Positions 46,397 through 55,271 are shown, counted from the stretch's first letter. The stretch is DNA of 64,000 bases from Pelotomaculum sp. UBA3102 (GCA_002365865.1 DFAQ01000031.1:1-64000), one strand, 5' to 3'. Numbers and translations are program-made. The notes: generated from the sequence alone by a model not told the origin.

Positions 46397-46612
46397 CTAC
46401 TTCGCACTTTCACTTGATTCAATTAAATCAATTCCCTGGGCGGTAATTTTATAACCCCACATAGCCCCTCGCAATTGCCTGGTTGTGATTAAATTTTTAG
46501 ATCTTCGCTGCTTTAAGCGGGTGCCTTCCATATTATGCCTACGGCCGCCCCTGACATGGAGCTCGCACCCGCGTTTCTCCTGCGCTGCCTTATCGTGATC
46601 TTCATGCGGCAC
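46397..46612 (-). CDS. Short hypothetical protein or remnant after pilO (proximal cluster)
   Basis: An open frame of up to 71 aa, or 44 aa from an internal Met, ending GYKITAQGIDLIESSESAK. That tail resembles the last strand-helix of small winged-helix proteins (YxITxxGIxLIE), but the rest is not recognisable and no good ribosome-binding site is seen. It ends right at the terminator of the proximal pilus operon. It may be a decayed regulator fragment or a spurious frame. Confidence 0.3.
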   Translation of the reverse strand: MPHEDHDKAAQEKRGCELHVRGGRRHNMEGTRLKQRRSKNLITTRQLRGAMWGYKITAQGIDLIESSESAK

Positions 46613-46675
46613 GTTTACCTGCCTCCCTGGATGATTTGGTTCCAGATAAAGTTATTCAAAAAAGCTCTGATTTCA

Positions 46676-47488
46676 TCATTCTTCCTTTTTTCCTTCCGGT
46701 TGAACGCTTTCAAACAGTGATTTCCATATATCAGCTGGGTTATTTAAGGGCAGCTCGCTGCTTTCTTTAGTTCTATCTTCCCTTTTTTCTTCCGGCCCGG
46801 GGTATATGAACATGTCGAAAGGATTTTCCCGCCCGTATTGGCCGTTCATAAAGGGGTAGTCCAGCGGATCCGGTTCGATGTCGTGCATGACAAACACCGT
46901 TAATCCAATGTCGGTTTCCAGGATACCACCTTCTGCGGGCGTGAAGGTCAGCTCGTTAATAGTTACCGCTCTTTTATAGTTTTCCATATCTTTTAAAAAG
47001 TTTTGTGTGTTGCCGGCAGTTCCTTTTATTTTCAGGTCCATTATAAATGTACTGTAGTTTTGATGCTCCTGCAGCTGGCCGAAGGTAACATTTTCGGCAG
47101 AGAGGTAGTGCTTGCTGAGAAGATAATAAATGTCTACCAAAAGGCCGGGCGTGTCCTTTATGTTCGGCACCATGGTGTAGATTTGGGCAATCATCTGCTC
47201 GCATTCTTTGATTTTATTTTCCATGTCGGAAATTTTGTGAAAACCTTTCCCATACATTTCGCACACTATTTCGTCCCGCTGGGCTATTTGACTTTTTAGG
47301 AAATTGATCTGCTTTATTTGTTTATTCAGAACGAGAAAATAATAAAGAGCCGCCGCTGACAAAAAAAAGAAAAGGCCTAGTAAGAGCTTTTCCCTGTTTG
47401 ATAACCTCAGTTGAGAATGGAGAACGCGGTTTTTAAGTCTTGTCCGCAATGTTAATGATGATTGTGGAGCCGTTGGTAGATTGTTCAT
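46676..47488 (-). CDS. pilO: Type IV pilus assembly protein PilO (proximal cluster)
   Basis: A 270-aa protein with a basic N-terminus, one transmembrane helix (about 33-52, LLLGLFFFLSAAALYYFLVL), a coiled coil to about 95 and a PilO-type domain with LDIYYLLSKHYLSAENVTFG and NYSTFIMDLKIKGTAGNTQNFLKDMENYKR. The C-terminus is acidic and proline-containing. It overlaps pilN by 4 bases and is the last recognisable gene of this operon. Sequence divergence from the distal PilO is large, so the two clusters are not a recent tandem copy. Confidence 0.8.
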   Translation of the reverse strand: MNNLPTAPQSSLTLRTRLKNRVLHSQLRLSNREKLLLGLFFFLSAAALYYFLVLNKQIKQINFLKSQIAQRDEIVCEMYGKGFHKISDMENKIKECEQMIAQIYTMVPNIKDTPGLLVDIYYLLSKHYLSAENVTFGQLQEHQNYSTFIMDLKIKGTAGNTQNFLKDMENYKRAVTINELTFTPAEGGILETDIGLTVFVMHDIEPDPLDYPFMNGQYGRENPFDMFIYPGPEEKREDRTKESSELPLNNPADIWKSLFESVQPEGKKEE

Positions 47489-48141
47489 TCGCTCAACCCT
47501 CTGGGAAAAATTTTCATATAAAATTTCTGAATTGTTTCTTTAAAACTCGCGTTGGGTGATCTTTTTTCGCAAGACCCTTCTTTTAATGCCAGCTCAAAGG
47601 TGATCTCTTTAGGTTCGTTCACAAGAGGTACTGCGGAAATTTCTACTTCCTGAAAAAGATCCAGCCTGCGCAGCGCTACTACCACGCGAGCGGTGTCAAT
47701 CGGGCTAGCCGATACCACCGTTAGGGTAACTTTGCTGGATTCCAGGGAAAGCTTGGAAACGCTTACATTGTATGGCAACGCTTCCGCTATTTCGGCCATC
47801 AGGTTTGCGGCGGAAAAGCGTTGCCCTTCAATTTCATCGAGTGCCGCAAGCATGGTGTTTAGTTTTGCCTCGGTTGCCTGCAGGCGGTCGTAAACTGCCT
47901 TGCCTTTTTCTAAGTCATGGATAAAAGTGTTTTTCACCGCCAGTTCTCGCTCGCATTCCCGGATTATTTTCTGAGGGTAAGTATAAAGCATGTACACGCC
48001 TGCTGCCAGCAGCACGCCCAGGAGGCCGAGGAAGAGCTTTTCTTTTCTTTTTTTCCGCGCAGTGCGGATGCCGACAGGAAGAAAGTCAATGTCCTTGACG
48101 CGGCGCCATTTTCGTAACACATGGATTATTGTATTGTTCAA
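47485..48141 (-). CDS. pilN: Type IV pilus assembly protein PilN (proximal cluster)
   Basis: A 218-aa bitopic protein with a basic cytoplasmic N-terminus containing DIDFLPVGIR (a variant of the INLLP docking motif), a transmembrane helix (about 33-52), a coiled coil (55-95) and an extracytoplasmic domain with ALPYNVSVSKLSLESSKVTL and VVVALRRLDLFQEVEIS, the PilN pattern. It overlaps pilM and pilO by 4 bases each. Confidence 0.82.
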   Translation of the reverse strand: MNNTIIHVLRKWRRVKDIDFLPVGIRTARKKRKEKLFLGLLGVLLAAGVYMLYTYPQKIIRECERELAVKNTFIHDLEKGKAVYDRLQATEAKLNTMLAALDEIEGQRFSAANLMAEIAEALPYNVSVSKLSLESSKVTLTVVSASPIDTARVVVALRRLDLFQEVEISAVPLVNEPKEITFELALKEGSCEKRSPNASFKETIQKFYMKIFPRGLSE

Positions 48142-49058
48142 AGACGCATGCTCCTCATGATTAAGCCAAGGTTAACAGCATAGGCCGGAATAACTTCGAC
48201 AAGATCGCTATTATTTAACTTATTATAGCACCAGAGCGGAATGTTGCCAATCACCTCTTTCCTCAGCGCCCTTCCCACTGCTTCTGGCGCACCAGGCACC
48301 AGTGCTAGATCGTTGATCAGATAGATTTTATTTACTTCCTGACCGCGGTGGCGCGAAGAATAGAAGCCAAGGTATGTATTTATGTCGCTTAAGATTGTCT
48401 CCAGAGTTCCTGAGAGGTTGCCTTTGTTTATACCTGTTGTGTTTTCTACACCTCCATGCCCAATCGGCAGGTAAGCGTAAAAGAAAAGAACGCCCTTTTC
48501 AAAGATGGTAAAGTGAGTGCTTGCGCGGCCGACGTCTACTACCGCCACGTCGATATCTACCAAATTTCGAAAAAGGCGGGCTATAGCATTAGGGTAAACA
48601 TCGACAATCAGGGGGTCCAGGCCGGCCGCCTGGACGGTCTTGACCCGCTCCTCAATCATATTTTTAGGCGCTCCAGCCAAAAGCAGGTTGTAATATTCCC
48701 TCCCTTCTTCCTCGTACTTTTTCAGCACTCGATAGTCATAGATAAAACTTTCCATGTCCACCGGCAGGAGATCGCTTATTTCCAACTCTATGTAACCGGC
48801 GAGATCTTTGTCTTTCATATAGGGAACCTTAACGATACGAGTAACCACCTGCTGGCCGGAAATATTAATCAGCACTTTTTTTGCCTTAAAACCGGAAACT
48901 TTAACAGCGCTTTTCGTCTGCAAGTTTTCTTGAATTTTGCAGGCCGGTACGGTCAAGCACTTTTTCAAGCTGATCTTTTTGTTAAGGCCAACCGACCATT
49001 CTAAAAACTTCCAGCTGCTTTCGTCGATATCTAAGGACAGCTTAGTATTGAACGCCAT
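48138..49058 (-). CDS. pilM: Type IV pilus assembly protein PilM (proximal cluster)
   Basis: About 306 aa, actin-like. It shows QQVVTRIVKVPYMKDKDLAGYIELEISDLLPVDMESFIYDY-type PilM features (middle domain 1C) and VAVVDVGRASTHFTIFEKG for the second phosphate loop. The N-terminal phosphate motif is poorly conserved (LSLDIDESSWKFLEW), suggesting weak or no ATPase activity, and the protein is shorter than the distal PilM (383 aa). ATG 49058, with GGGGTG at 6-7 nt, is used. Confidence 0.82.
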   Translation of the reverse strand: MAFNTKLSLDIDESSWKFLEWSVGLNKKISLKKCLTVPACKIQENLQTKSAVKVSGFKAKKVLINISGQQVVTRIVKVPYMKDKDLAGYIELEISDLLPVDMESFIYDYRVLKKYEEEGREYYNLLLAGAPKNMIEERVKTVQAAGLDPLIVDVYPNAIARLFRNLVDIDVAVVDVGRASTHFTIFEKGVLFFYAYLPIGHGGVENTTGINKGNLSGTLETILSDINTYLGFYSSRHRGQEVNKIYLINDLALVPGAPEAVGRALRKEVIGNIPLWCYNKLNNSDLVEVIPAYAVNLGLIMRSMRL

Positions 49059-49074
49059 CAGGGGCACCCCATCA

Positions 49075-49671
49075 CTAATTCTCTTTGCCTTTCCACTCCA
49101 AATTTCTCCACTCCAAGTACTCAAGAGTGCAGCGGCTGTAAGCAATCTTGCTCACATCTTTGCCATCTCCGCATTCAATTTTGGTAAAAGGTACTTTTAA
49201 CCTCACAATCACTTGTTTTCTGCTGTTGTTAAAAACACCTGTGGAGGTTATGGTATAAATGCTGTATGGGTTATTTCTTTCACTATCATAATCCTCTCGT
49301 TCCACATCTACCTTGTAGCCGTGGGGCAGATTGTAATCGTAATCAGGCGGCTTGCTATCGTCCTCGAACGGCCTGTCGGCTTCTACCTCGGCAATTTCGG
49401 GCGCCGGCAGATCATCAGGCCCCATGCAGTCGAGAATGCCGCCTGTTTGCCCGCTGCCGTACAAAAGAACGGTTAAACTGTGTTCAACTCCGCTTTCGGC
49501 CAGGTAGTAAGCTCTGATGCCGTCGATATACGAGCTAGTGACCTGCCGGTCGGTTACAGCCAGGGAAAGAAATAAAAAAGCCAGGGAAATTACAACCAGA
49601 GTTACATATACAACCCAAAGATAAGCTGCTCCTCTTTCGATCTTCTTTGTTCTTGATCCTTTCACAGGCAT
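49075..49671 (-). CDS. PilX-like minor pilin (proximal cluster)
   Basis: A 198-aa protein with an N-terminal hydrophobic spine (GAAYLWVVYVTLVVISLAFLFLSL) followed by IDGIRAYYLAESGVEHSLTVL, the PilX/PilX_N pattern (A-YYLAESGVE). The C-terminal domain has acidic loops and two or three Cys. It lacks the usual Glu at +5, as in many PilX/GspK proteins that cap the tip complex. It follows the pilW-like gene by 3 nt. Confidence 0.78.
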   Translation of the reverse strand: MPVKGSRTKKIERGAAYLWVVYVTLVVISLAFLFLSLAVTDRQVTSSYIDGIRAYYLAESGVEHSLTVLLYGSGQTGGILDCMGPDDLPAPEIAEVEADRPFEDDSKPPDYDYNLPHGYKVDVEREDYDSERNNPYSIYTITSTGVFNNSRKQVIVRLKVPFTKIECGDGKDVSKIAYSRCTLEYLEWRNLEWKGKEN

Positions 49672-49674
49672 ACC

Positions 49675-50193
49675 TCACTGAGGACAACGGTCTGCGCGCA
49701 ATTCAGTGGAGATATCTTGATAACCGGTTGACGGAACAATGGCAACGCATATGGTCGAGTTGTTCGGGCCCTGGCCTGGCAGCACGGAAAAAGATTTTAT
49801 GCAGTCCGCGTACACGCCGCTTTTCCCCGCGCCGGCGAGCAGGCTTTGGCTGGCAGCGTCGTAATAAATTAGATACTTGGTTTTGTCGGCCGCAGTACCG
49901 TCGCTAAGAATGTAAACCTTTTCGGAGCTGTCTTTGCTTCTGTAACCTGTTATGCCGCCGTCTGCATATGTCAATTCAGTGTACTTTCTCAATTCTTCCA
50001 CTATCCTGTTCATAGCCAGCCTGGCATTTTGAAACGCTTCGTAACCGGCCTCCCTTTCGTTATAAAGCCGGATGTAACTTTTTATAAGGGCCGCACCGGA
50101 CAACGTGATGACAGCTAAAATGCCGATTGTCAAAGATACCTCCAGCAGCGTAAAGCCGCGTTTATTTGACCGGAAGGTAAAATATTTTTTCAC
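49675..50193 (-). CDS. Minor prepilin, PilW-like (proximal cluster)
   Basis: A 172-aa prepilin with leader MKKYFTFRSNKRG, signal GFTLLEVSLTIGILAVITL (Glu at +5), FQNARLAMNRIVEELRKYTEL after the spine (PilW/GspJ pattern) and a beta-rich C-terminus that ends just after a Cys (RADRCPQ). It lies 76 nt after a larger prepilin gene. Confidence 0.83.
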   Translation of the reverse strand: MKKYFTFRSNKRGFTLLEVSLTIGILAVITLSGAALIKSYIRLYNEREAGYEAFQNARLAMNRIVEELRKYTELTYADGGITGYRSKDSSEKVYILSDGTAADKTKYLIYYDAASQSLLAGAGKSGVYADCIKSFSVLPGQGPNNSTICVAIVPSTGYQDISTELRADRCPQ

Positions 50194-50269
50194 GAACTGC
50201 TTCCCATCCTCGAAAATATATTGCTTGTAAAAGATATTCTCTCTACAAGTTCAAACAACCTGTCTCACC

Positions 50270-51166
50270 TTATGGGAAACTGTAATAAATAGTCGCGTCG
50301 GCGGATGTTGTATCCTTTAAGCCCAGAATATATTCCTGCGTGGTATCGAAAAAGCCCATGTTCCTTTCGATACTGCAGATCCTGCTACCGCCATCAGTCA
50401 AATAGCCGAACCTGAGCAACAGATTTTCACCGGCAACTACCGCTTCGAGAAAGTATTTTTTACTTGTATCAAAATCAACGGCGCCGAGTTGAATTTCATT
50501 TCCATTGGCATATTTGTAGCGGATAAGAAATTTGTTTTTTTGCTGTCCCGTTCCCCGGGCCATAGAAAACCAGTTGTAATTTTCCTTGCTGGTACCGAAT
50601 ATTATACCGCCCTGATAAGTTCCCCTGCCGCCATTTTTTATTTCGTGTTCCAGGTAGGCCGCGTAATCAAAGGCGTTGAATTTATATTTATAAAAAATAT
50701 TTTGCTTTTCTTCGCTACCCACTCCTCTGACCCGGTAGATGTTATCTTTACCTTCGTCAATTACCCAAAAGTGTTCGTCGTACTCCCAGTCGTTGGAGTC
50801 AAGTTGTCTTGAAGGCGGCTGGGCGGAACAAGAGGCGCAAAGCCGGTAGGAAACCAGCACGAAAGGGGGAATGCTGGGGTCCGCCGAGGGGATGGTGACG
50901 GTTACCTTTTTCAGATGGTCGTTTTTCGGGACTGCGGTTTCCGAAAGTATTGCAGGATTGCCCGGCTTGCCGCCGGCTTTGGTTATTTCCATCACCCTTT
51001 GGGCTTCCAGCGCCATCCTTGTGGTTTCCTTATTGGCGTAGTCGAAGCGGGTGGAAAACAAGTTTACCCTCGCAATAAAAAACAGAATTATTGAAAGCAC
51101 AGCCGTCGCCACAATCAGTTCCAGGTAGCTTATACCTTGCTCGTCTTTTATACATCCAGGAGTCAT
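50270..51166 (-). CDS. Large minor prepilin with a lectin-like C-terminal domain (proximal cluster)
   Basis: A 298-aa protein. The N-terminal prepilin segment ends in DEQG and continues ISYLELIVATAVLSIILFFIARV (Glu at +5), then VTIP-type strands. The C-terminal ~150 residues alternate strands in a way typical of LamG/concanavalin-A-like domains: YKYKFNAFDYAAYLEHEI, GGIIFGTSKENYNWFSMARG, KFLIRYKYANGNEIQLG, YFLEAVVAGENLLLRFGY. A ligand-binding tip pilin is inferred from the fold-like pattern; no search was run. It overlaps the gspH-like gene by 4 bases. Confidence 0.72.
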   Translation of the reverse strand: MTPGCIKDEQGISYLELIVATAVLSIILFFIARVNLFSTRFDYANKETTRMALEAQRVMEITKAGGKPGNPAILSETAVPKNDHLKKVTVTIPSADPSIPPFVLVSYRLCASCSAQPPSRQLDSNDWEYDEHFWVIDEGKDNIYRVRGVGSEEKQNIFYKYKFNAFDYAAYLEHEIKNGGRGTYQGGIIFGTSKENYNWFSMARGTGQQKNKFLIRYKYANGNEIQLGAVDFDTSKKYFLEAVVAGENLLLRFGYLTDGGSRICSIERNMGFFDTTQEYILGLKDTTSADATIYYSFP

Positions 51167-51597
51167 TTTACCGTCACCTTACCCGTAACGGAAGCCACTT
51201 CCACGTAACACTTTTCTCCGTCATAACTCTGCAGCATAATAGTTTGGCCGGCGTTCGGTTCAGCTGTAGGGTAAAATTTAAAAGAACAGCTTCCGGCAGC
51301 TTTGATGCCCGCCGGAAAGTTTTTGTTTTTTACAGTTTTACCTCCCTCTTTTTTTATCGTATAGCCGTTTTTGCTTACGCAAATACTGTACACTGCACCT
51401 TGATCCACGGCCATTTGCTGCGCGCACCGGAGGTTTGCCGCCAGCTCCTGCGCCGCGCTGTAGAGGGAATAATGCTTGTGCAGGAGGCCGTAGCAGGGAA
51501 AGGCAAACGCAACCAGGACGGCTATGATGCCGATGACGATCATCAATTCCAACAAAGTAAAACCTTTTTGGTTCGTTTGCTCAAAGCTTATTCGCAT
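51163..51597 (-). CDS. Minor prepilin, GspH/FimT-like (proximal cluster)
   Basis: About 144 aa from MRISFEQTNQKG, with signal GFTLLELMIVIGIIAVLVAF and AAQELAANLRCAQQMAVDQG (GspH/FimT helix), then a small beta domain ending VEVASVTGKVTVK. GGAGGG lies 14 nt before the ATG and 7 nt before a TTG six bases upstream (51603), so the start may be that TTG. It follows pilC by 73 nt. Confidence 0.82.
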   Translation of the reverse strand: MRISFEQTNQKGFTLLELMIVIGIIAVLVAFAFPCYGLLHKHYSLYSAAQELAANLRCAQQMAVDQGAVYSICVSKNGYTIKKEGGKTVKNKNFPAGIKAAGSCSFKFYPTAEPNAGQTIMLQSYDGEKCYVEVASVTGKVTVK

Positions 51598-51670
51598 GGG
51601 CAACAGCCAGCCCTCCAATAATCAATCGTGGAGCATGGAAGTTTCAAAAGCAAAGCCTTCCCGCCTTTTG

Positions 51671-52870
51671 CTACCGCTTCAGCGTATCCAGCAGGCTGTA
51701 CATAGGCAATACCACGGAAAGCACGATGATGCCCACGATCAATCCCATGATCACGGTCATTGCCGGCTCAACGATGGCGCTCAGGCGGGAAAAAGCAGCC
51801 TCGCTCTGCTGCTCGTAATTTTCAGCCATCAAACCCAGAATATTCTCCAGTTCTCCTGTTTCTTCACCTGTTTGAAAAAAATAGATAAAGAGTTCGTCGA
51901 AAAAACTCGCCGAGGCCAAGTTCCCTGCCACCTGTTCGCCCCGCTGCAGGCCGTCGACGGCGCGCTGCACCGCTTTTTCAGCGATAGAGTTGCCGATCAC
52001 CTGCTCGACAGACTCCATCGCCTGCAGCAACGGCACGCTGCTTCTTAAAAGAACGCTTAAGGTACGGCAGAAGCGGGCGTGAATTACCGCACGCAGGAGG
52101 CTACCGGCGGCAGGAAGGTTGAGTGCAAGCCGCTCGAGGAAAAACTTTACTTTGGTTTTTTTAGCGCAGGTTATCCATAAAAACACTACAAAGGCAAGAA
52201 ATAAAAGGAGATGTAAAAAATAGCTTTGCAAAAAGCCGGCACAAAAAATAACCGAGCGAGTGATGGCAGGCAGCGGCGCGCCGCTTTCCTGCAGCATCTT
52301 AAGGAGTTCGGGAAGAAGAAAGCTGATAAAGAAAATCAGCAGCCCGCACGCAGCCAAAACCAGGAAGACCGGGTAGATCATGAGCGACTGGAGCTTTTGC
52401 TTCACACGCGCTTCGCGCTCGTAATAATCGGCCATGCTGGCCGCGACTTCTTCCAGGTTGCCGCTTATCTCACCGATGGCGAACATGCCAACCAGCAGTT
52501 TGGGGTAGCGCCCCTCGGCTTCCTCCATGACTTCTGAGAGCGAGCGCCCTGCCTGCGTCTCTGCAAAAAGTCGTCCAACTTCTGCCTGCATGGTTTTGGT
52601 GAGTTTCTGGCGGCGGAGTATGTTGAGCCCGTTCACCAGGCTGACTCCCGCGTTTAAGATGATAGACAGCTGCCGGCAAAAATAGATGACTTCCGGCAGA
52701 GCAAGTTTTTTCGCGCGTTTTCTTGCTGCCGGAACGCCTTCGGTGATTCTCACAGGCGCGTACCCCCGCGCCTTAAGCATTTCTTTGGCGCTCGCGGCAT
52801 TCGGAGCACTGATCGTCCCTTCTGTTGCGGTCCCGTATGTATTGATCGCCCTGTAGTTGTAATTGGCCAT
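51671..52870 (-). CDS. pilC: Type IV pilus platform protein PilC (proximal cluster)
   Basis: A 399-aa protein with two GspF domains (CRQLSIILNAGVSLVNGL about 65; FCRTLSVLLRSSVPLLQAM about 270), GEETGELENILGLMAENY and three transmembrane segments (about 160-190, 205-235, 365-390). ATG 52870 with GGAGTG at 4-6 nt is preferred to the start two codons upstream. It is clearly divergent from the distal PilC (404 aa), consistent with a separate system. Confidence 0.94.
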   Translation of the reverse strand: MANYNYRAINTYGTATEGTISAPNAASAKEMLKARGYAPVRITEGVPAARKRAKKLALPEVIYFCRQLSIILNAGVSLVNGLNILRRQKLTKTMQAEVGRLFAETQAGRSLSEVMEEAEGRYPKLLVGMFAIGEISGNLEEVAASMADYYEREARVKQKLQSLMIYPVFLVLAACGLLIFFISFLLPELLKMLQESGAPLPAITRSVIFCAGFLQSYFLHLLLFLAFVVFLWITCAKKTKVKFFLERLALNLPAAGSLLRAVIHARFCRTLSVLLRSSVPLLQAMESVEQVIGNSIAEKAVQRAVDGLQRGEQVAGNLASASFFDELFIYFFQTGEETGELENILGLMAENYEQQSEAAFSRLSAIVEPAMTVIMGLIVGIIVLSVVLPMYSLLDTLKR

Positions 52871-52923
52871 AAACACTCCAAAAAAATAAAATTAAATCTT
52901 TCGTCCAGGCAATTTTTTCTGCT

Positions 52924-54621
52924 TCAGTAACTGTACGTTACACGGATCATCTCTTCGATCGTTGTGGTACCCTGCAGCACTTTTTCACGGCAGTTTTCCC
53001 AGAGGGTAACCATGCCGTCTTGTTTGGCCCGCTCGCGCAGGTCATCTAATGTGGCGCCCCTGTCGATCAGCAGGCGGTGCGCTTTTTCCACTTCCAGGAT
53101 TTCAAATATGCCGGTGCGCCCGCGGTAACCGGTACCGCGGCAGAACGGGCAACCCCGGCCGCGGTAAAGCTTTACGCCCGCCACACCCTCCAGGCCCAGG
53201 AACCTCAGCTCTTGATCGCCCGCTGCGTATTCCTCCCTGCAGGAAGGGCACACGCGCCGCACCAACCGCTGCGCTATCACGCCGAGAAGCGAGGAAGAGA
53301 CCAAGAACGGCTCGATACCTATATCGACAAGGCGCGTTACCGCCCCTGGGGCGTCGTTCGTGTGTATCGTGGAAAGCACCAGGTGGCCGGTGAGGGCAGC
53401 CCGCAGGGCGATCTCGGCTGTTTCCAGATCCCGAATCTCACCGACCATGATAATATCCGGATCCTGGCGCAGGATCGAGCGCAACCCTGTCGCAAATGTA
53501 TAGCCCGTCTTCGGGTTCACCTGAGTTTGGGTGATGCCTTTGATATTGTACTCCACCGGATCTTCGATGGTGACGATGTTCTTTTTTTCATCATTAAGCT
53601 CGTTGAGCATAGTATACAGCGTGGTGGTCTTCCCGCTGCCGGTAGGCCCGGTAACCAGGACGATGCCGTAGGGGCGGGAAATAAGCCGCGAGAATCTTTC
53701 CAGGTCTTTTTCGCCCATGCCCAGTCTGCTTTTTGCGATAACGAAGGAACTCCTGTCCAGGATTCTGATGACTGCTTTTTCCCCGTGAGTGGCCGGCAGC
53801 ACAGAAATGCGCAGGTCAACTTCGCGACCGTCCACCTGGTAGAAAGCGCGGCCGTCCTGGGGGGCCCTTTTTTCGGCCACGTTCATGTTAGCCATCACCT
53901 TTATCCGGCTGATAATGGCCTGGTGCGCCCCTTTGCCGGTGACCAGGGTTTTTTGCAGAATACCGTCAACACGCTGGCGCACCCGCATTTCGTCAATGTC
54001 CGGCTCGATGTGCACGTCGCTGGCTCCCGAACGCACGGCATTGTCCAGAATGGTGTTCAAGAAGCGCACGATAGGGGCGGAGTTTACATTAAGATCCCCT
54101 GTTGCCAATGCTCCCCCTTCTTCTGGAACGGGCCCGTAGCCGTAAAGGCTGCTGAAGTCTTCCACAGCTTTTTGGGCGATACTGGAGCTGAACACCCGTT
54201 CGACGGTGCGGAGGATCTCCCTTTCCGTAGCGATGGCCGGCTGTATGGGCAGGCCAACCAGGATCCTAACATCCTCCTGGGCAAAATAGTCCAGTGGGTC
54301 CTTCATGGCCAGGACAAGATTTCCTCCCTCGATACGCACCGGCACTACACAGTGCCGGCGGGCGAGCGACTCCGGAATCATCCGCGCCACGCCGGTATCA
54401 ATATATGTCCGGGGGAGATCCAGGCTCCGGATGCCTAATTGTTTTTCCAGTACTTTCAGGAATGCTTCTTCGCTGATAAACCCTTCTTCTAAAAGGATTT
54501 CCCCCAGCCTGCGCCCGGAACTGCGCTGCAAGGCGAGCGCTTTGTTCAGTTGTTCTTGCGTCAGGGCCCCGGCTGCCAGAAGAACCTCGCCGAGGCGCTT
54601 GCGTCGAGGGGTGTCCAGCAT
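52924..54621 (-). CDS. pilB: Pilus extension ATPase PilB (proximal cluster)
   Basis: A 565-aa motor ATPase. The N-terminal MshEN domain is canonical: KRLGEVLLAAGALTQEQL then about 24 residues on RRLGEILLEEGFISEEAF, the RLGxxL...G...L...Q tandem motif that binds c-di-GMP in MshE-type ATPases. The C-terminal ATPase domain has Walker A GPTGSGKTTTLYTML, Walker B DPDIIMVGEIRDLETAEIA and zinc cysteines CPSCREEY and CPFCRGTGYRGR. ATG 54621 (MLDTPRRKRLGE) follows GAGGTG at 5 nt. It is placed after pilA and before pilC. Confidence 0.95.
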   Translation of the reverse strand: MLDTPRRKRLGEVLLAAGALTQEQLNKALALQRSSGRRLGEILLEEGFISEEAFLKVLEKQLGIRSLDLPRTYIDTGVARMIPESLARRHCVVPVRIEGGNLVLAMKDPLDYFAQEDVRILVGLPIQPAIATEREILRTVERVFSSSIAQKAVEDFSSLYGYGPVPEEGGALATGDLNVNSAPIVRFLNTILDNAVRSGASDVHIEPDIDEMRVRQRVDGILQKTLVTGKGAHQAIISRIKVMANMNVAEKRAPQDGRAFYQVDGREVDLRISVLPATHGEKAVIRILDRSSFVIAKSRLGMGEKDLERFSRLISRPYGIVLVTGPTGSGKTTTLYTMLNELNDEKKNIVTIEDPVEYNIKGITQTQVNPKTGYTFATGLRSILRQDPDIIMVGEIRDLETAEIALRAALTGHLVLSTIHTNDAPGAVTRLVDIGIEPFLVSSSLLGVIAQRLVRRVCPSCREEYAAGDQELRFLGLEGVAGVKLYRGRGCPFCRGTGYRGRTGIFEILEVEKAHRLLIDRGATLDDLRERAKQDGMVTLWENCREKVLQGTTTIEEMIRVTYSY

Positions 54622-54670
54622 AGTACACCTCGCCAAAAATTTCGTGATAACTCTATATAAAGCTGTCGGG

Positions 54671-54715
54671 AAAAAGGGCCTTTCGGCTGCAAATGCACTT
54701 TGCCGGAAAGCCCCC
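54671..54715 (-). terminator. Attenuator-like terminator between pilA and pilB (proximal cluster)
   Basis: Minus strand, 29 nt after the pilA stop: an imperfect GC-rich stem (GGGGCTTTCCGGC against GCCGAAAGGCCC, two bulges) followed by TTTTT. Partial termination here would raise pilin over assembly proteins, paralleling the hairpin after the pilin gene in the distal cluster. Confidence 0.65.
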
Positions 54716-54743
54716 GTCCCTGCTTTATTTTAGCCCTCTGCCT

Positions 54744-55271
54744 TTACTCTACTTCTACTTTTTCTTCTTCTGAGCATTTATTGCCATCTCCGTCGTAGTA
54801 GAAAACCTGGCACTTTAATTTTTCTGGGTCTTCTGTTGAATAATAAGCTGCAAATACCGCTGCCCCTTTTGCTTTTTCTAGATTATCTCCCCATGTGTCG
54901 CTGCTGTATGGATCATTTGTTCCATCATCATTTTCTGAAAAACAGACAGCCGGAGCCGGTTTGGTAGGGTCAATTGCCCCCACCGCTGTGCTGTTGGTAA
55001 AGGGATTGGTCAGTTTTCCCTCTAACTTTTTAGCTAAGTCTGCTTCGAAAACCGCTACTTTACCTGTTCCTTTGTATTTACCTTTCTCAATGAGTGCACA
55101 TGCCTGGGCCTCGACTACCCTCATGTTTGCTTCCGTACCGGCTTCTCTAGCTGCTGCTTTCATAAAGCCCATCTTTGGAATCAGCACTAATGCCAGTATG
55201 CTAATGATGGCGATGACGATCATCAGCTCAACGAGCGTAAAGCCCTTTTTGTTCCGCAGAAGCTTTTTCAT
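54744..55271 (-). CDS. pilA: Major pilin PilA (proximal cluster)
   Basis: A 175-aa prepilin with leader MKKLLRNKKG, signal GFTLVELMIVIAIISILALV (Glu at +5), a spine with AAREAGTEANMRVVEAQA and a C-terminal domain with Asp/Asn-rich loops and four Cys that could form two disulfides (ACAL, AVCF, LKCQ, NKCS). ATG 55271 follows AGGAGG at 10 nt; upstream in-frame residues do not resemble a leader. It is unlike the GspG-type pilin of the distal cluster. The 212-nt gap before it holds no recognised feature. Confidence 0.9.
   Translation of the reverse strand: MKKLLRNKKGFTLVELMIVIAIISILALVLIPKMGFMKAAAREAGTEANMRVVEAQACALIEKGKYKGTGKVAVFEADLAKKLEGKLTNPFTNSTAVGAIDPTKPAPAVCFSENDDGTNDPYSSDTWGDNLEKAKGAAVFAAYYSTEDPEKLKCQVFYYDGDGNKCSEEEKVEVE

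Noticed and set aside
53077..54438. 453-aa open frame on the plus strand
   Set aside because: It is antisense to pilB and arises from the GC-rich codons of that gene; the residue composition (His/Arg/Pro-rich) is not protein-like.
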